Source of the DNA: Bacteroidota bacterium
Lineage (GTDB): Bacteria; Bacteroidota; Bacteroidia; Chitinophagales; Chitinophagaceae
Reading direction: 5' to 3'
Length of the DNA: 49,672 nucleotides
Assembly: GCA_025362055.1 (NCBI GenBank)
Contig: JANYIM010000108.1
Location: forward strand, 1-49,672
Under the pieces are notes generated by a model that made no database searches, was not told where the DNA came from, and saw only the letters and a program-made list of their open reading frames with translations. Position numbers and translations under genes: made by a program. Of the stretch, positions 11,101-19,505 are shown piece after piece (position 1 is the first letter of the stretch; each line of letters opens with the position of its first letter).

Positions 11101-13473
11101 GCCAGAACATTTGTGAACACCGGCTTTGCGCTGAATGGTAACAGGGCCATTACACTGGATCAATTCCCTTATGGCAGCCTGGTTACCGACAGTTTATTGA
11201 TGACCTATAATATCAACACTTACAATGCGGGTAACCAGTTACGCTTTGATTTTAATTATAAAAATCACGGACAGGCAAATAACCCGGACAATAAAGTATG
11301 GATACGCGGGAGTGATACCAGCCCATGGGTATTTGCATATGATCTTGTGGTGAACCAGGGCGACCTGGGTCAATGGAAACATGGCAGCATCAATATAAAT
11401 GATGTGCTGGCTGCAGCTTTACCGGCACAAACCGTTACTAAAAGTTTCCAGGTAAAATTTGGCCAACAGGGAAATACATCTGCCAACGTGCCCGACCCTG
11501 AATTGGACCAGGATGATGGTTATACTTTTGATGACGTTGCACTTGCCGAAGCTTTGAATGATGTGGCCATCACGTCGGTTGTTTCACCCACGGTATCAGG
11601 CTGCGGTATGACGGGAGCTCAAACGGTTGCAATAACAATAAAGAATTACAGTGCCACCAATTTCGTGAATGTACCTGTACACTACAGTATCAATGGGGGC
11701 GCGCCGGTTTCAGAACTGGTGCCGTTGATCGCACCAAATTCAACACAAACATACCTGTTCACAACTGCGGCTACACTTACCAGTAATACCGATTACAGTT
11801 TTAATTTCTGGCTCACCGCACCTACGGATAATTACAGTACCAACGATAGTATTTTAAATTATGCATTTCATACAAGCCCGGTTATTAATACATTTCCTTA
11901 CCTCGAAGGTTTTGAAAGCAGCGATGGTAGCTGGTATCAGAAGGGAAGTAACAGTAGCTGGGAATGGGGAACTCCGGCAAAAACCATTATCAACAAAGCT
12001 GCGAACGGGAATAAGGCATGGGTAACTTCGTTATCGGGCAATTACAGGAACAATGAATTATCTTATTTGTATTCTCCCTGTTTTGACCTGCATACGCTTG
12101 TGCAACCGGTGTTATCTTTCAGCCATATTTTCGACATTGAAGATGACTGCCCCTGTGATTATACCTGGGTAGATTATTCTGCTGATGGCGGCGTAACCTG
12201 GAACCGCCTGGGCACTAACACAACCGGAACGAACTGGTACAACGATCCAACTGGTTTGCAACAATGGCGTAATTCACTTACTACATGGCATGTGGCCAGT
12301 ATCGATATACCTACAACAGCCAGCAATGTTCGCTTTCGTTTTGCCATGTCGAGCGACGCCGGTTTTAATACAGAAGGGGTTGGCATTGATGATATTCATG
12401 TGTTCGACAAAGCACCCGTTTATACCGGCCCACAATTATTGAATACAACGCAAACGGTTAGCGGCAGTAACTGGATACATTTTAGTTCCGCGGGTAAGCG
12501 CATTGCTTCCATCAACCCCAACGGGCAAAATCTCGGCACTACTACCGTGGACGTATACCCTTATTCGGGCCCCGTTAGAAATGCCAATAACGAATATTAT
12601 TTAGACAGAGATGTTGTGATACGACCTGCCATACAACCCGTTACTCCTGTATCTGTTCGTGTTTATTTTACGGACGCAGAAGCAAAAAATCTTATTGCAG
12701 CGTCGGGGTGTGGCAGCTGTGATAAACCCAATGACCCTTATGAACTGGGTGTTACAAAATACAGCGGTACTGCCCTGGATGAGAATGGAACGATCAGCGA
12801 TAATACGATCGGTAGCGGATACCTGTTTATCCTGCCTGCAAGTACCGGTATCATTCCTTACGACAATGGCTACTATGCCGAATTTTCCGTAACCAGCTTC
12901 AGTGAATTCTGGCTAAGCAAGGGTAATATTGGTGGAACAACCCCTTTGCCACTGAGCCTTATTTCTTTTGAAGCCATTAAGCAAAGTAAAAAAGTATTGT
13001 TGCAATGGAGTACCGATAATGAGATCAATACCAGTAAATTCATAGTGGAAAGAAGCAATGACGGAAGAAATTATTCATCAGTAGGAACAGTCACTGCATT
13101 AAACAGAGCTGGTATTAATAATTATGACCTTACCGATGCACAACCTTTTGCGGGGCTGAATTTTTATAGGTTAAAACTGGTGAACAAAGATGGGTCAGTT
13201 GAGTATTCGCCCATACGAAAGATAGATTTTTCAGCCGTTGGCGATGATATAACGGTTTATCCTAATCCTGTTTTGGATGGAAGGCTATTCATTGCTTCTT
13301 CCGGTAATTGCAATAATGCCGTTATGTATGATGCAACCGGTAAACTGGTAAAAAACTTTTCCCTGCAAGGGAGGAATAATACATTGAATCTTGATGGCCT
13401 TGCCAAAGGAGTATACCAGTTAAAAATATTTACAGACAATTCGGTCCAAACAAAAAAGATACTGATCCGTTAG
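8194..13473 (+). CDS. Large secreted S8 (subtilisin-like) serine peptidase with C-terminal T9SS sorting domain
   Basis: 1759 aa; signal peptide; catalytic-type motifs GVTVGVGDNAEV, GIHTSGTVAGGG, NSGTSMAAPVITG; Fn3/CARDB-like middle; C-terminus VYPNPVLDGRLFI...GVYQLKIFTDNSVQTKKILIR typical of type A T9SS CTDs. Confidence 0.92.
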   Translation: MKKCYPFSLFVLLCFNGLTVLAQQPEQTVRFKKGNFVTGNNISKQVFNKEDIQPSLFGDHYFVLVQFSALPTAQTKEQLKNSGLELGDYLPGNAYLASIKNNFDLSSLKDLGVSSVNNIPSFYKTDPSLSAQTASAKNNVKAFAVSYYPSLSKTMVQKELQKAGAVIVPTKFSDTHIIFIQPDKSVITAIAALPFVSNISLQMISDKILNYKSVATHGLSSLLSPAGRNLSGKGVTVGVGDNAEVSTHLDFTGRLINRVYAVPSYHGIHTSGTVAGGGLLDPKNHGMAPRATLVSQWFSDVITNTPAYIADYNMIATNNSYTTADDGCPGEGAYDATSNYADAQMKNYESVLHVFAAGNDGFYTCSPYPTSYGTVKSGWQCSKNVLTVGAIDQANYTIASFSSRGPVQDGRIKPEIVASGVNTFSTVYGDLYGPNSGTSMAAPVITGATTILNERYRQLNGTTAKAALIKALLCNTAEDLGNKGPDYTYGFGMLNARKAVEAMEGNQYYISIVAPASNTIAVPAGVRRLKVMLYWADPAAAANAANTLVNDLDLTVSDAFANVYLPLVLNPAAVTDPATHGADHTNNIEQVVIDNPVAGNFSLNVSAFSVPQGPQEYILTYQMDMNGITVEYPFGGETLVPGEAETIRWTANGDENNSFTVEYSTDNGGTWTTIDNNVAATARSLPWTVPATVTNTALIRVSRNSSVYTDQSDFNFVILGQPVLTTNIPCEGYAQLNWGAISGVTSYDIVQLKGDSMSVIGNTAALTYLVSGLSQYTTYWFGVVPKNNTIAGRRSISVSALPATGTCTLSMYDNNFRADSINAPVTGRQFTSTALTAAEPVKLTVKNLDDVASSGTYNLSYQVNSNPVVTESSNIVIASLGTSQYTFTQAADLSLPGIYNIKAWVKRPGDTQVQDDTATIIVKNLANPPLTLPVSDGFETTTAKDYTNNTMGLDGDDKVDFKANDLRGRARTFVNTGFALNGNRAITLDQFPYGSLVTDSLLMTYNINTYNAGNQLRFDFNYKNHGQANNPDNKVWIRGSDTSPWVFAYDLVVNQGDLGQWKHGSININDVLAAALPAQTVTKSFQVKFGQQGNTSANVPDPELDQDDGYTFDDVALAEALNDVAITSVVSPTVSGCGMTGAQTVAITIKNYSATNFVNVPVHYSINGGAPVSELVPLIAPNSTQTYLFTTAATLTSNTDYSFNFWLTAPTDNYSTNDSILNYAFHTSPVINTFPYLEGFESSDGSWYQKGSNSSWEWGTPAKTIINKAANGNKAWVTSLSGNYRNNELSYLYSPCFDLHTLVQPVLSFSHIFDIEDDCPCDYTWVDYSADGGVTWNRLGTNTTGTNWYNDPTGLQQWRNSLTTWHVASIDIPTTASNVRFRFAMSSDAGFNTEGVGIDDIHVFDKAPVYTGPQLLNTTQTVSGSNWIHFSSAGKRIASINPNGQNLGTTTVDVYPYSGPVRNANNEYYLDRDVVIRPAIQPVTPVSVRVYFTDAEAKNLIAASGCGSCDKPNDPYELGVTKYSGTALDENGTISDNTIGSGYLFILPASTGIIPYDNGYYAEFSVTSFSEFWLSKGNIGGTTPLPLSLISFEAIKQSKKVLLQWSTDNEINTSKFIVERSNDGRNYSSVGTVTALNRAGINNYDLTDAQPFAGLNFYRLKLVNKDGSVEYSPIRKIDFSAVGDDITVYPNPVLDGRLFIASSGNCNNAVMYDATGKLVKNFSLQGRNNTLNLDGLAKGVYQLKIFTDNSVQTKKILIR

Positions 13474-13494
13474 GTCAAAAATTTTATTCCCGGG

Positions 13495-13530
13495 ATGCTC
13501 CTGTATATTCAATTTACAGGGGCATTTTTA
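13495..13530 (+). terminator. Rho-independent terminator after the S8 peptidase
   Basis: ATGCTCCTGTA (13495-13505) pairs with TACAGGGGCAT (13515-13525) with one G-U, then T-tract. Confidence 0.75.
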
Positions 13531-13565
13531 TTTGATTTATTTTGTACCTTACCCAAAAAAACAGT

Positions 13566-14285
13566 ATGGCATTACAACCATGGCGAACCGGTAAAGTCAT
13601 CCGGATAGAAAATGAGACAGCCGATACAAAAAAATTCTGGATTGAGATCCCCGAAATAGCTTCTTTTGATTTTACACCAGGCCAGTTCATTACACTGGAC
13701 CTTCCCATTCACGAAAAACCCAATAAACGTTGGCGCAGTTATTCGATCGCTTCCTGGCCCGATGGTACAAATGTTGTAGAATTGGTAATTGTATTGGCTG
13801 AATTTGGTGCAGGTACCAAATATCTTTTTGAAAACGTACAGGTAGGTTCAGAGCTTGTTTTGCGCGGCCCCCAGGGAGTTTTTACTTTGAAAGAACCTTT
13901 GGAGAACGATATTTACCTGATCTGCACTGGTACCGGCATTGCTCCGTTCAGAAGCATGATCCATCATGTAAAAAATCACAATATCCCATTCAAAAATATC
14001 TACCTGGTCTTTGGATGCCGCACACAAAGCACCTTATTATATTATGACGAGTTTAAAAAACTGAATGAAGAAATTCCCAACTTTCATTATATCCCAACTT
14101 TATCAAGAGAACAATGGGAGGGGAAAAGCGGCTACGTGCACCCGATATATGAGGCCCTCTGCAATGAAAGGCAGCCCGCCAATTTCTTTTTGTGCGGATG
14201 GAAGGGAATGATCGATGAGGCAAGAAAAAGGATAACGGATATGGGCTATGATAAAAAAGCTGTTCACGTGGAGATATACGGATAA
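13566..14285 (+). CDS. FAD-binding oxidoreductase / ferredoxin-NADP reductase-like protein
   Basis: FAD motif RWRSYSIASWP, NAD(P)-binding motif LICTGTGIAPFRSMI, VFGCR, C-terminal FFLCGWKGMIDEAR; no 2Fe-2S domain. ATG 13566 preferred. Confidence 0.88.
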   Translation: MALQPWRTGKVIRIENETADTKKFWIEIPEIASFDFTPGQFITLDLPIHEKPNKRWRSYSIASWPDGTNVVELVIVLAEFGAGTKYLFENVQVGSELVLRGPQGVFTLKEPLENDIYLICTGTGIAPFRSMIHHVKNHNIPFKNIYLVFGCRTQSTLLYYDEFKKLNEEIPNFHYIPTLSREQWEGKSGYVHPIYEALCNERQPANFFLCGWKGMIDEARKRITDMGYDKKAVHVEIYG

Positions 14286-14339
14286 TATTTTTCGTTAACT
14301 TGGAAGGATAAAACTTGTCATCAAACAATTGAATCATTT

Positions 14340-14690
14340 ATGGGTGCATCTTCCATGATCGTCTTGATAATTGCCGCACTGGCATTTTCTTTTGGTGCGG
14401 TCATCGTTTCCAAATTAGTAACAAAAGCCACCAAAAATCCGCAAAAGGGACAACCTTACGAATGCGGTATCCCAACTATCGGCAAAGCCCAGATACAATT
14501 AAACGTAGGCTATTATTTATTTGCACTGATATTCCTGATATTTGACGTGGAGCTGATATTTCTTTTTCCGTGGGCTGTTGTAGCAAAGCATGTGGGGTGG
14601 ATGGCATTGATCGAGATCGTTGTTTTCTTTTTTATTCTTTTCATGGGATTTTTATATGCTCATAAGAAGGGAGCGTTGAAGTGGATGTAA
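14340..14690 (+). CDS. nuoA: NADH-quinone oxidoreductase subunit A
   Basis: 116 aa, YECGIP motif, FLIFDVELIFLFPWA. Confidence 0.95.
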   Translation: MGASSMIVLIIAALAFSFGAVIVSKLVTKATKNPQKGQPYECGIPTIGKAQIQLNVGYYLFALIFLIFDVELIFLFPWAVVAKHVGWMALIEIVVFFFILFMGFLYAHKKGALKWM

Positions 14691-14695
14691 TACTA

Positions 14696-14723
14696 AGTTA
14701 AAAGTCAAAAGTTAAAAGTTGGC
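14696..14723 (+). repeat. Heptanucleotide array at the nuoA/nuoB junction, covering the nuoB start
   Basis: AGTTAAA AGTCAAA AGTTAAA AGTTGGC. Confidence 0.8.
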
Positions 14724-15252
14724 AGAACATCAAAATATCGCAGGAGATTTCCCGGGGGTAGTGCATCAAACTGCCGGGACTGAAGTTGTATTGAGCAAAC
14801 TCGATGACCTCATCAACTGGGCCCGTTCCAATTCACTTTGGCCACTCACATTTGCTACGAGTTGTTGCGGAATAGAAATGATGGCCACAGCTTCTGCCAA
14901 ATATGATTTTTCAAGATTTGGATTTGAAGTGGCACGCGCTTCGCCACGCCAGGCCGATGTAATTATTATTGCCGGAACCATCGTTAATAAAATGGGACCG
15001 GTATTAAAACGTTTGTACGACCAGATGGCAGATCCAAAATATGTTATTGCCATGGGTGCTTGTGCGATCAGTGGCGGGCCGTTCTTTTACAATACCTATT
15101 CCGTGGTAAAGGGAGCAGACCATATCATACCGGTGGATGTATACATAGCCGGTTGTCCGCCAAGGCCGGAAGCATTACTGCACGCATTAATATCATTACA
15201 GGAAAAAATAAAAAGCGGCTTAACAAGAGAACAAATAAAGTTGGGCGTATAA
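14719..15252 (+). CDS. nuoB: NADH-quinone oxidoreductase subunit B
   Basis: SCCGIEMMA, GACAISGGPF and GCPPRPEAL motifs; TTG start at 14719 is the best available upstream start. Confidence 0.95.
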   Translation: MAEHQNIAGDFPGVVHQTAGTEVVLSKLDDLINWARSNSLWPLTFATSCCGIEMMATASAKYDFSRFGFEVARASPRQADVIIIAGTIVNKMGPVLKRLYDQMADPKYVIAMGACAISGGPFFYNTYSVVKGADHIIPVDVYIAGCPPRPEALLHALISLQEKIKSGLTREQIKLGV

Positions 15253-15255
15253 TTT

Positions 15256-15714
15256 ATGGCGAACGAAGAATTGAAAACAAAAATAACTGAACTGCTTGCT
15301 ACGGCTACTTTTGAAGAAGGTGGTGAATGGCTCAATATCGTTATTGCGCCGCAAGATTGGTTGTTGTTCGCTCAGCAATTGCGGAATGATGAATCGCTGC
15401 AATTTGATTTCCTTTTTTGCCTTACCTGTATTGATTGGAAGACAAACCTCACCATGGTCTACCATCTTCGTTCCACAAAATACCGGCACAATATTGTTGT
15501 AAGATCAATACTCGATCGTAACAAGCCCGAGATCGCTTCTGTTAGCGGTATATGGAAGACAGCGGTATTTCATGAAAGGGAAGCGTATGAAATGTTTGGA
15601 GTGGATTTTTTAGATCATCCCGACTTAAGGTTATTGATATTACCCGATGGGTGGGAAGGAAAAAATCCAATGCGAAAAGATTTTGAGGATGCGGTGAATA
15701 TGATAAAATTATAA
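15256..15714 (+). CDS. nuoC: NADH-quinone oxidoreductase subunit C
   Basis: 152 aa, REAYEMFGVDFLDHPDLRLLILPDGWEGKNPMRKDF. Confidence 0.95.
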   Translation: MANEELKTKITELLATATFEEGGEWLNIVIAPQDWLLFAQQLRNDESLQFDFLFCLTCIDWKTNLTMVYHLRSTKYRHNIVVRSILDRNKPEIASVSGIWKTAVFHEREAYEMFGVDFLDHPDLRLLILPDGWEGKNPMRKDFEDAVNMIKL

Positions 15715-15756
15715 AGCCCTCTTTATCCCCCATGGAGAAAAGACAACAAGGCAATA

Positions 15757-16902
15757 ATGTATAGAAATACTGACATAATTAACGAAGGTTCTCAAAGCCC
15801 CTCCTTTGGGGAGGCTGGCGATCTTGTTATTAATGTAGGGCCACAACATCCTGCAACGCATGGCGTATTGCATCTTGTGATCACGTTGAATGGCGAGACC
15901 ATAAAAAAAGTAGAGCCACACCTGGGTTATATCCATCGTTCCATAGAAAAAATGTGTGAGAGCCTCACCTACCGGCAATTTATATACGTAACCAGCCGGA
16001 TGGATTATTTATCATCACATATCAATAATCATGCTTGCGCGCTTTGTGTTGAAAAAGGTATGCAGATAGAAGTGCCCGAAAGAGCACAAGTGATAAGGGT
16101 GCTAATGGATGAACTCACAAGGATTGCTTCGCACGAATTATGGTGGGGCGCCATGGCAATGGATATCGGGGCATTTACACCTTTCTTTCATGCCTTCCGC
16201 GAAAGAGAAACGATCAACGAGATCATGGAAGATACCTGTGGTGCCAGGTTAACGATGAATTATATGGTGCCTGGTGGCGTGATGGCCGACATTCATCCTG
16301 AATTTCAGAAAAAAGTAAAAGGGTTTATTACATTATTTAAGTCAAAAGTGGATGAATATGCAGAACTGCTGACCGGCAATATCATTTTTAAGAACAGGAT
16401 GAAGGATGTTGGTGTTTTATCAAAAGAAGATGCCATATCATTTGGTTGTACCGGCCCTGTAGCAAGAGGTAGCGGCGTAAGTTGTGATATCCGTAAATGG
16501 TATCCTTACGAAATTTATGATAAGCTTGACTTTGAAGAGATCATAGAAACAGCCGGCGATTCTTTAGCACGTTACATGGTTAGGTTAAGAGAAATGAAAC
16601 AGTCGGTCCGTATCATTGAACAACTGATCGATAATATTCCGGAAGGCGATTTCCAGGCCAAAACAAAGGCTGTGTTGAAATTACCGAAAGGAGAGTTTTA
16701 TTCAAGAGTAGAAACTGCGCGTGGCGAATTTGGAGTTTATATTGTGAGTGAAGGAGCAACAACACCTTACCGGATAAAATTTCGTTCGCCCGGATTCTCC
16801 AATCTCTCTGCACTCGATCATATGGCAAGAGGCAGTAAGTTAGGAGACCTGGTGGCAATGATGGGGACGCTGGATCTGGTGATACCGGATATTGACAGAT
16901 GA
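15757..16902 (+). CDS. nuoD: NADH-quinone oxidoreductase subunit D
   Basis: 381 aa, VINVGPQHPATHGVLHL, YVTSRMDYLSSH, C-terminal MGTLDLVIPDIDR. Confidence 0.96.
   Translation: MYRNTDIINEGSQSPSFGEAGDLVINVGPQHPATHGVLHLVITLNGETIKKVEPHLGYIHRSIEKMCESLTYRQFIYVTSRMDYLSSHINNHACALCVEKGMQIEVPERAQVIRVLMDELTRIASHELWWGAMAMDIGAFTPFFHAFRERETINEIMEDTCGARLTMNYMVPGGVMADIHPEFQKKVKGFITLFKSKVDEYAELLTGNIIFKNRMKDVGVLSKEDAISFGCTGPVARGSGVSCDIRKWYPYEIYDKLDFEEIIETAGDSLARYMVRLREMKQSVRIIEQLIDNIPEGDFQAKTKAVLKLPKGEFYSRVETARGEFGVYIVSEGATTPYRIKFRSPGFSNLSALDHMARGSKLGDLVAMMGTLDLVIPDIDR
15794..15815. repeat. C/G-rich imperfect palindromic repeat embedded in the nuoD 5' coding region
   Basis: AAAGCCCCTCCTTTGGGGAGGC, with a CCTCC/GGAGG stem; resembles REP-like elements common between Bacteroidota genes. 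Confidence 0.5.
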
Positions 16903-16945
16903 TTATAACTTTTGAATTTTGATTTTTCAAATTCAAAAGTTATAA
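16903..16945. repeat. Perfect 17-bp inverted repeat with 9-nt loop between nuoD and nuoH
   Basis: TTATAACTTTTGAATTT (16903-16919) / AAATTCAAAAGTTATAA (16929-16945). Confidence 0.9.
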
Positions 16946-16958
16946 GTAAAAATTAAAA

Positions 16959-18035
16959 ATGTGGAGTTTAAATAAAATATCAGACAACATTCACCATTGG
17001 TTGAATCAACAATTCAGCCCAACCTGGGCATTGATCTTTGAAATGGTTATTGCGGGTATTTGTGTGATCAGTTTGTTTGCTATGCTGGGATTGATATTGG
17101 TATTGATGGAAAGAAAAGTATCTGCGTGGATGCAGATCCGTTTGGGCCCCAATCGTGTAGGGCCAAAAGGCATATTCCAGTCTTTGGCAGATACGGTGAA
17201 GTTGTTGGTGAAAGAAGGGATGACACCCGACGGTGCAGATAAATTATTGTTTAACCTGGCACCCTTCATTGCCATGATCGTTGCAATGCTGCTGATGGCA
17301 CCGATCGCTTTTGCAAAAGATTTTCAACTCTGGGACCTCAACATTGGTGTATTATATGTATCGGCCGTTTCTTCCATTATGGTAATTAGTATTTTAATGG
17401 CGGGATGGGCAAGTAATAATAAATATTCTTTGATGGGAGCGATGCGAAGCGGTGCACAGATCGTGAGTTATGAACTATCTGCAGGACTATCCATTCTTAC
17501 CATCGTGGTATTGACAGGTAGTTTAAAAATATCCGACATTATCAACGCACAGGCAGACGGATGGTGGATATTCAAAGGGCATATTCCGGTCATTATTGCA
17601 TTTGTGATCTTTATTATTGCAGTTACAGCCGAAACGAACCGTGCGCCATTTGACCTCGCAGAAGCAGAATCAGAATTAACTGCCGGATTTCATACAGAAT
17701 ATTCAGGAATGAAATTCGCTTTATTCTTTTTGGCAGAATATGTGAATGTATTTATTGTATGTGCCATTGGCGCTACTTTATTTTTAGGAGGATGGATGCC
17801 ATTACATATCGGGCACTGGCAGGCGTTCAATCATGTGATGGATTATGTGCCGTCGAGTATCTGGTTCTTTGGAAAAACATTTTTCCTGATATTCCTGATC
17901 ATGTGGTTCAGGTGGACATTTCCAAGGTTACGCATCGACCAGTTGCTGAACCTGGAGTGGAAATATTTATTGCCCATCAGTATGTTCAACATATTGTTGG
18001 CTACAGCAGTGGCGATATTGGGGTGGCATTTTTAA
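16959..18035 (+). CDS. nuoH: NADH-quinone oxidoreductase subunit H
   Basis: 358 aa, MERKVSAWMQIRLGPNRVGPKG, AETNRAPFDLAEAESELTAGFHTEYSG. Confidence 0.96.
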   Translation: MWSLNKISDNIHHWLNQQFSPTWALIFEMVIAGICVISLFAMLGLILVLMERKVSAWMQIRLGPNRVGPKGIFQSLADTVKLLVKEGMTPDGADKLLFNLAPFIAMIVAMLLMAPIAFAKDFQLWDLNIGVLYVSAVSSIMVISILMAGWASNNKYSLMGAMRSGAQIVSYELSAGLSILTIVVLTGSLKISDIINAQADGWWIFKGHIPVIIAFVIFIIAVTAETNRAPFDLAEAESELTAGFHTEYSGMKFALFFLAEYVNVFIVCAIGATLFLGGWMPLHIGHWQAFNHVMDYVPSSIWFFGKTFFLIFLIMWFRWTFPRLRIDQLLNLEWKYLLPISMFNILLATAVAILGWHF

Positions 18036-18036
18036 A

Positions 18037-18064
18037 AATTAATAATTCATAATCAATAATTGGC
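18037..18064 (+). repeat. Heptanucleotide array at the nuoH/nuoI junction
   Basis: AATTAAT AATTCAT AATCAAT AATTGGC. Confidence 0.75.
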
Positions 18065-18067
18065 GAC

Positions 18068-18544
18068 ATGTTTATAATAGATTACCTGAAAGAAGTTGGC
18101 GGGGCGGTAAAATCGCTGCTCAAAGGTATGCGTCGCACAGGCTATTATTTTACGCATCACAAAGAGATCATCACAGAACAATATCCCGACAATAAAGCCA
18201 CCTTGAATTTAGCCCAACGGTTCAAAGGCGAAGTGGTGATGCCGCATGATGAAAAAAATGAGCACCGCTGCACAGGTTGCACAGCGTGTGAACTGGCTTG
18301 TCCGAATGGAACGATCAAAGTAATCACCCAATTCGTGATGACACCTGAGGGCAAAAAGAAAAAGGCGATTGATAAACTGGTGTACCACCTGGAACTATGT
18401 ACCATGTGTAACTTATGCGTTATCGCCTGTCCATCTGATGCGATCGTAATGGCACAAACATTTGAACACAGCGTATTTGACAGGAGTAAACTAACAAAAA
18501 TTTTAAATAACCCGGATTCAAAGATCATGGACGGAGTAGAATAA
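18068..18544 (+). CDS. nuoI: NADH-quinone oxidoreductase subunit I (2x[4Fe-4S])
   Basis: CTGCTACELACP and CTMCNLCVIACP motifs. Confidence 0.95.
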   Translation: MFIIDYLKEVGGAVKSLLKGMRRTGYYFTHHKEIITEQYPDNKATLNLAQRFKGEVVMPHDEKNEHRCTGCTACELACPNGTIKVITQFVMTPEGKKKKAIDKLVYHLELCTMCNLCVIACPSDAIVMAQTFEHSVFDRSKLTKILNNPDSKIMDGVE

Positions 18545-19062
18545 TGAGTGGATCAACGATCATATTTTATTTACTGGCTGCACTTATTTTAGTGAGTGGG
18601 GCAATGTCTGTCACGAGCCGACAGATATTTCGTGCAGCCATTTATTTATTGTTCTCATTAATAGGAATTGCCGGCATGTTCTTTTGGTTGCAGTATGAAT
18701 TCATTGCAGCAGTGCAGATCGTAGTGTATGTTGGAGGTATCGTGGTGTTGATCATCTTTTCCATTTTCCTTACACAACAGGCAGGTGAAAAACTGGCCAA
18801 ACAAAAATTAGGGAGACAAGTTTTTTCGGCACTCGCAGCTTTTTGCGGGTTTGCATTAACATTGTTGCAGGTGTACCAGCATGATTTCATTAAAACAACC
18901 GCAGTGGCAATTGAACCAACGGTATCAAATATCGGGAATCAAATGCTGGGGGTAAATGATAACGGGTATGCATTGCCTTTTGAAGTAGTGAGCATATTAT
19001 TACTTGCAGCAATGATAGGATGTATTGTAATTGCAATGAAAAGTAAACCTGAAGCGGCATGA
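18544..19062 (+). CDS. nuoJ: NADH-quinone oxidoreductase subunit J
   Basis: 172 aa membrane protein; VQIVVYVGGIVVLIIFSIFLT; position in operon. Confidence 0.93.
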   Translation: MSGSTIIFYLLAALILVSGAMSVTSRQIFRAAIYLLFSLIGIAGMFFWLQYEFIAAVQIVVYVGGIVVLIIFSIFLTQQAGEKLAKQKLGRQVFSALAAFCGFALTLLQVYQHDFIKTTAVAIEPTVSNIGNQMLGVNDNGYALPFEVVSILLLAAMIGCIVIAMKSKPEAA

Positions 19063-19373
19063 TGGAACCGGGATTATATCATATACTGTTCATCAGCACT
19101 GCGCTCTTTTTTATTGGCGTGTATGGTTTCTTTACAAGAAGGAACCTGGTTACCATGCTGATGAGCATAGAACTGGTATTGAATAGTGTGAACCTTAATT
19201 TTATAGCGTTCAATAAATACCTCTGGCCTAACAGGCTGGACGGCGTTTTCTTTACCATATTTATAATAGCCATTGCAGCAGCGGAAGCAGCAACGGCCAT
19301 TGCCATTATTATTAATTTATACAGGAGTCATAGATCGATAGATGTGGAGAATGCTGAGGAAATGAAGTATTAG
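19059..19373 (+). CDS. nuoK: NADH-quinone oxidoreductase subunit K
   Basis: 104 aa; MLMSIELVLNSVNLNFIAF, AAAEAATAIAIIINLYR. Confidence 0.95.
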   Translation: MMEPGLYHILFISTALFFIGVYGFFTRRNLVTMLMSIELVLNSVNLNFIAFNKYLWPNRLDGVFFTIFIIAIAAAEAATAIAIIINLYRSHRSIDVENAEEMKY

Positions 19374-19468
19374 TCCCTATCTCCTAATGGGTAAATGGAG
19401 TAGGATATGCTTTTACAAGTGGAGAAGTTTTTTAAGATAGTATGTAAAATATAATGAAGGAAATCAAA

Positions 19469-19499
19469 CTCCCTCTCTTCAAGAAGAGGGTTGGGTGAG
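19469..19499. repeat. REP-like palindromic element between nuoK and nuoL
   Basis: CTCCCTCTCTTCAAGAAGAGGGTTGGGTGAG; CCCTCT/AGAGGG stem followed by TTGGGTGAG. Confidence 0.55.
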
Positions 19500-19505
19500 C
19501 TAAAA

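Noticed and set aside
19491-19505. TTG start of nuoL in the ORF track
   Set aside because: Lies inside the palindromic repeat; ATG 19506 gives the expected NuoL N-terminus.
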